Source: an uncultured Pelolinea sp. (GTDB lineage: Bacteria > Chloroflexota > Anaerolineae > Anaerolineales > Anaerolineaceae). Taken from it: a stretch of DNA of 5,599 bases. The notes under the pieces are model-generated. The model was not told the origin of the DNA, did not search any database, and saw only the letters and a list, made by a program, of their open reading frames with translations. Shown in pieces: positions 5,141 to 5,599 of this stretch; the stretch's first letter is position 1; every line of letters begins with the position of its first letter. The stretch is taken from NCBI GenBank assembly GCA_937902055.1, contig CALGUJ010000047.1, positions 1-5,599 of the forward strand, written 5' to 3'. Position numbers and translations under genes: made by a program.

Positions 5141-5599
5141 TTATTTGATGTACTGGTCAACGTTGGAAGAATCGATCAGCGTGAAGGAAACCAAAATTTC
5201 CGGTTCCACTTTTTCGCCGTTTGCCAGTTTTACCACGGTTTCCATGGCAGTCTTGCCCTGGTCGGTGGTGCTTTGAGAAACAGTTGCAGCCAGGCGGCCG
5301 TCTTTCACGGCAGCCAGCGCATCAGGGGTGGCATCCAAACCATAGATCTTGATCTTATCCAGCATTTTGGCGTCTTCCACGGCTTTCAAGGCGCCCAATG
5401 CCATGCCATCATTATTGGCGACGATGGCGTTGATTTCGGTACCGGTCTGCAGCCAGTTTTCCACCAGCGTGAGGGCTTCATCAGTCTTCCAGTTGGCGGT
5501 CTGCTCGAATACCACTTTGATGTCGGGGTAATCTTTGAGCACTTCATAATAACCATCGGTGCGGCCGATCTCGGCATCGGAGCCCATGGGGCCCAGCAG
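5141..5599 (-). CDS. Sugar ABC transporter substrate-binding protein (RbsB-like), C-terminal part
   Basis: This is the last 152 residues of a periplasmic sugar-binding protein of the Peripla_BP_4 / ribose-binding type, which delivers a sugar to an ABC importer. The frame is open to the window edge. The ATG at 5587 is internal, since the codons before it read L-L-G-P and continue into G-S-D-A-E-I-G-R-T-D-G, the usual hinge region L.GP.G...A..R..G of the family. Further family marks are A-N-N-D-G-M-A-L-G-A at the sugar-contact strand, Y-G-L-D-A-T-P-D-A-L-A-A-V-K-D-G-R-L, and A-A-T-V-S-Q. About half the protein, with its signal peptide and lipobox or cleavage site, is outside the window. The substrate (ribose, rhamnose, galactose, inositol and so on) cannot be decided from this half. 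Permease and ATPase genes would be expected nearby, beyond the edge. It converges on the glycosyltransferase gene across the shared terminator. Confidence 0.92.
   Translation of the reverse strand: MLGPMGSDAEIGRTDGYYEVLKDYPDIKVVFEQTANWKTDEALTLVENWLQTGTEINAIVANNDGMALGALKAVEDAKMLDKIKIYGLDATPDALAAVKDGRLAATVSQSTTDQGKTAMETVVKLANGEKVEPEILVSFTLIDSSNVDQYIK

Noticed and set aside
5386..5577. Second open frame on the - strand inside the sugar-binding protein gene
   Set aside because: It overlaps a frame with clear periplasmic-binding-protein motifs and encodes nothing recognisable.

Overview
The window joins two kinds of DNA. Positions 1 to about 2680 are strongly AT-rich: a hand count of line 601-660 gives about 22% GC. 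From about 2690 onward the sequence is GC-rich: line 2941-3000 gives about 68%. The switch falls on a short sequence at 2681-2715 that reads as the 3' end of a tRNA gene (perfect T arm plus the 3' acceptor strand and discriminator base), with no 5' half in front of it. The simplest reading is that the left part is the end of a genomic island integrated into a tRNA gene, and the tRNA fragment is the attachment-site repeat at its boundary. The right part would be host chromosome. The host cannot be named securely. A GC-rich genome with a large GT-C glycosyltransferase of this style and a sugar ABC transporter would fit a Chloroflexi/Anaerolineae-like bacterium, but that is only an impression.

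Island side, all on the + strand: an XRE-family repressor (26-412); a 190-base gap with two possible promoters and two inverted repeats; a small four-helix membrane protein (603-1094); a stand-alone ComEC-type metallo-beta-lactamase-fold hydrolase (1091-1957), whose ATG overlaps the membrane gene's stop; and, after a 145-base gap, a two-helix bacterial PH-domain protein starting with GTG (2103-2621). The tightly coupled membrane and MBL genes, with a regulator and dyad operators in front, look like one regulated module. It could be a membrane-associated nuclease or hydrolase system of the accessory or defence type. That function is inferred, not shown.

Host side: a short leader with an extended -10 promoter (2761-2769) and a terminator-like hairpin ending two bases before the start codon (2800-2823) precedes a 735-residue GT-C-like membrane glycosyltransferase (2826-5033, +). 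A long hairpin with flanking A and T tracts (5062-5098) separates it from a convergent gene on the - strand. That gene is the C-terminal part of a periplasmic sugar-binding protein of an ABC importer (5141 to the window edge), whose 5' end lies outside the window. Every gap between genes is shorter than 300 bases.
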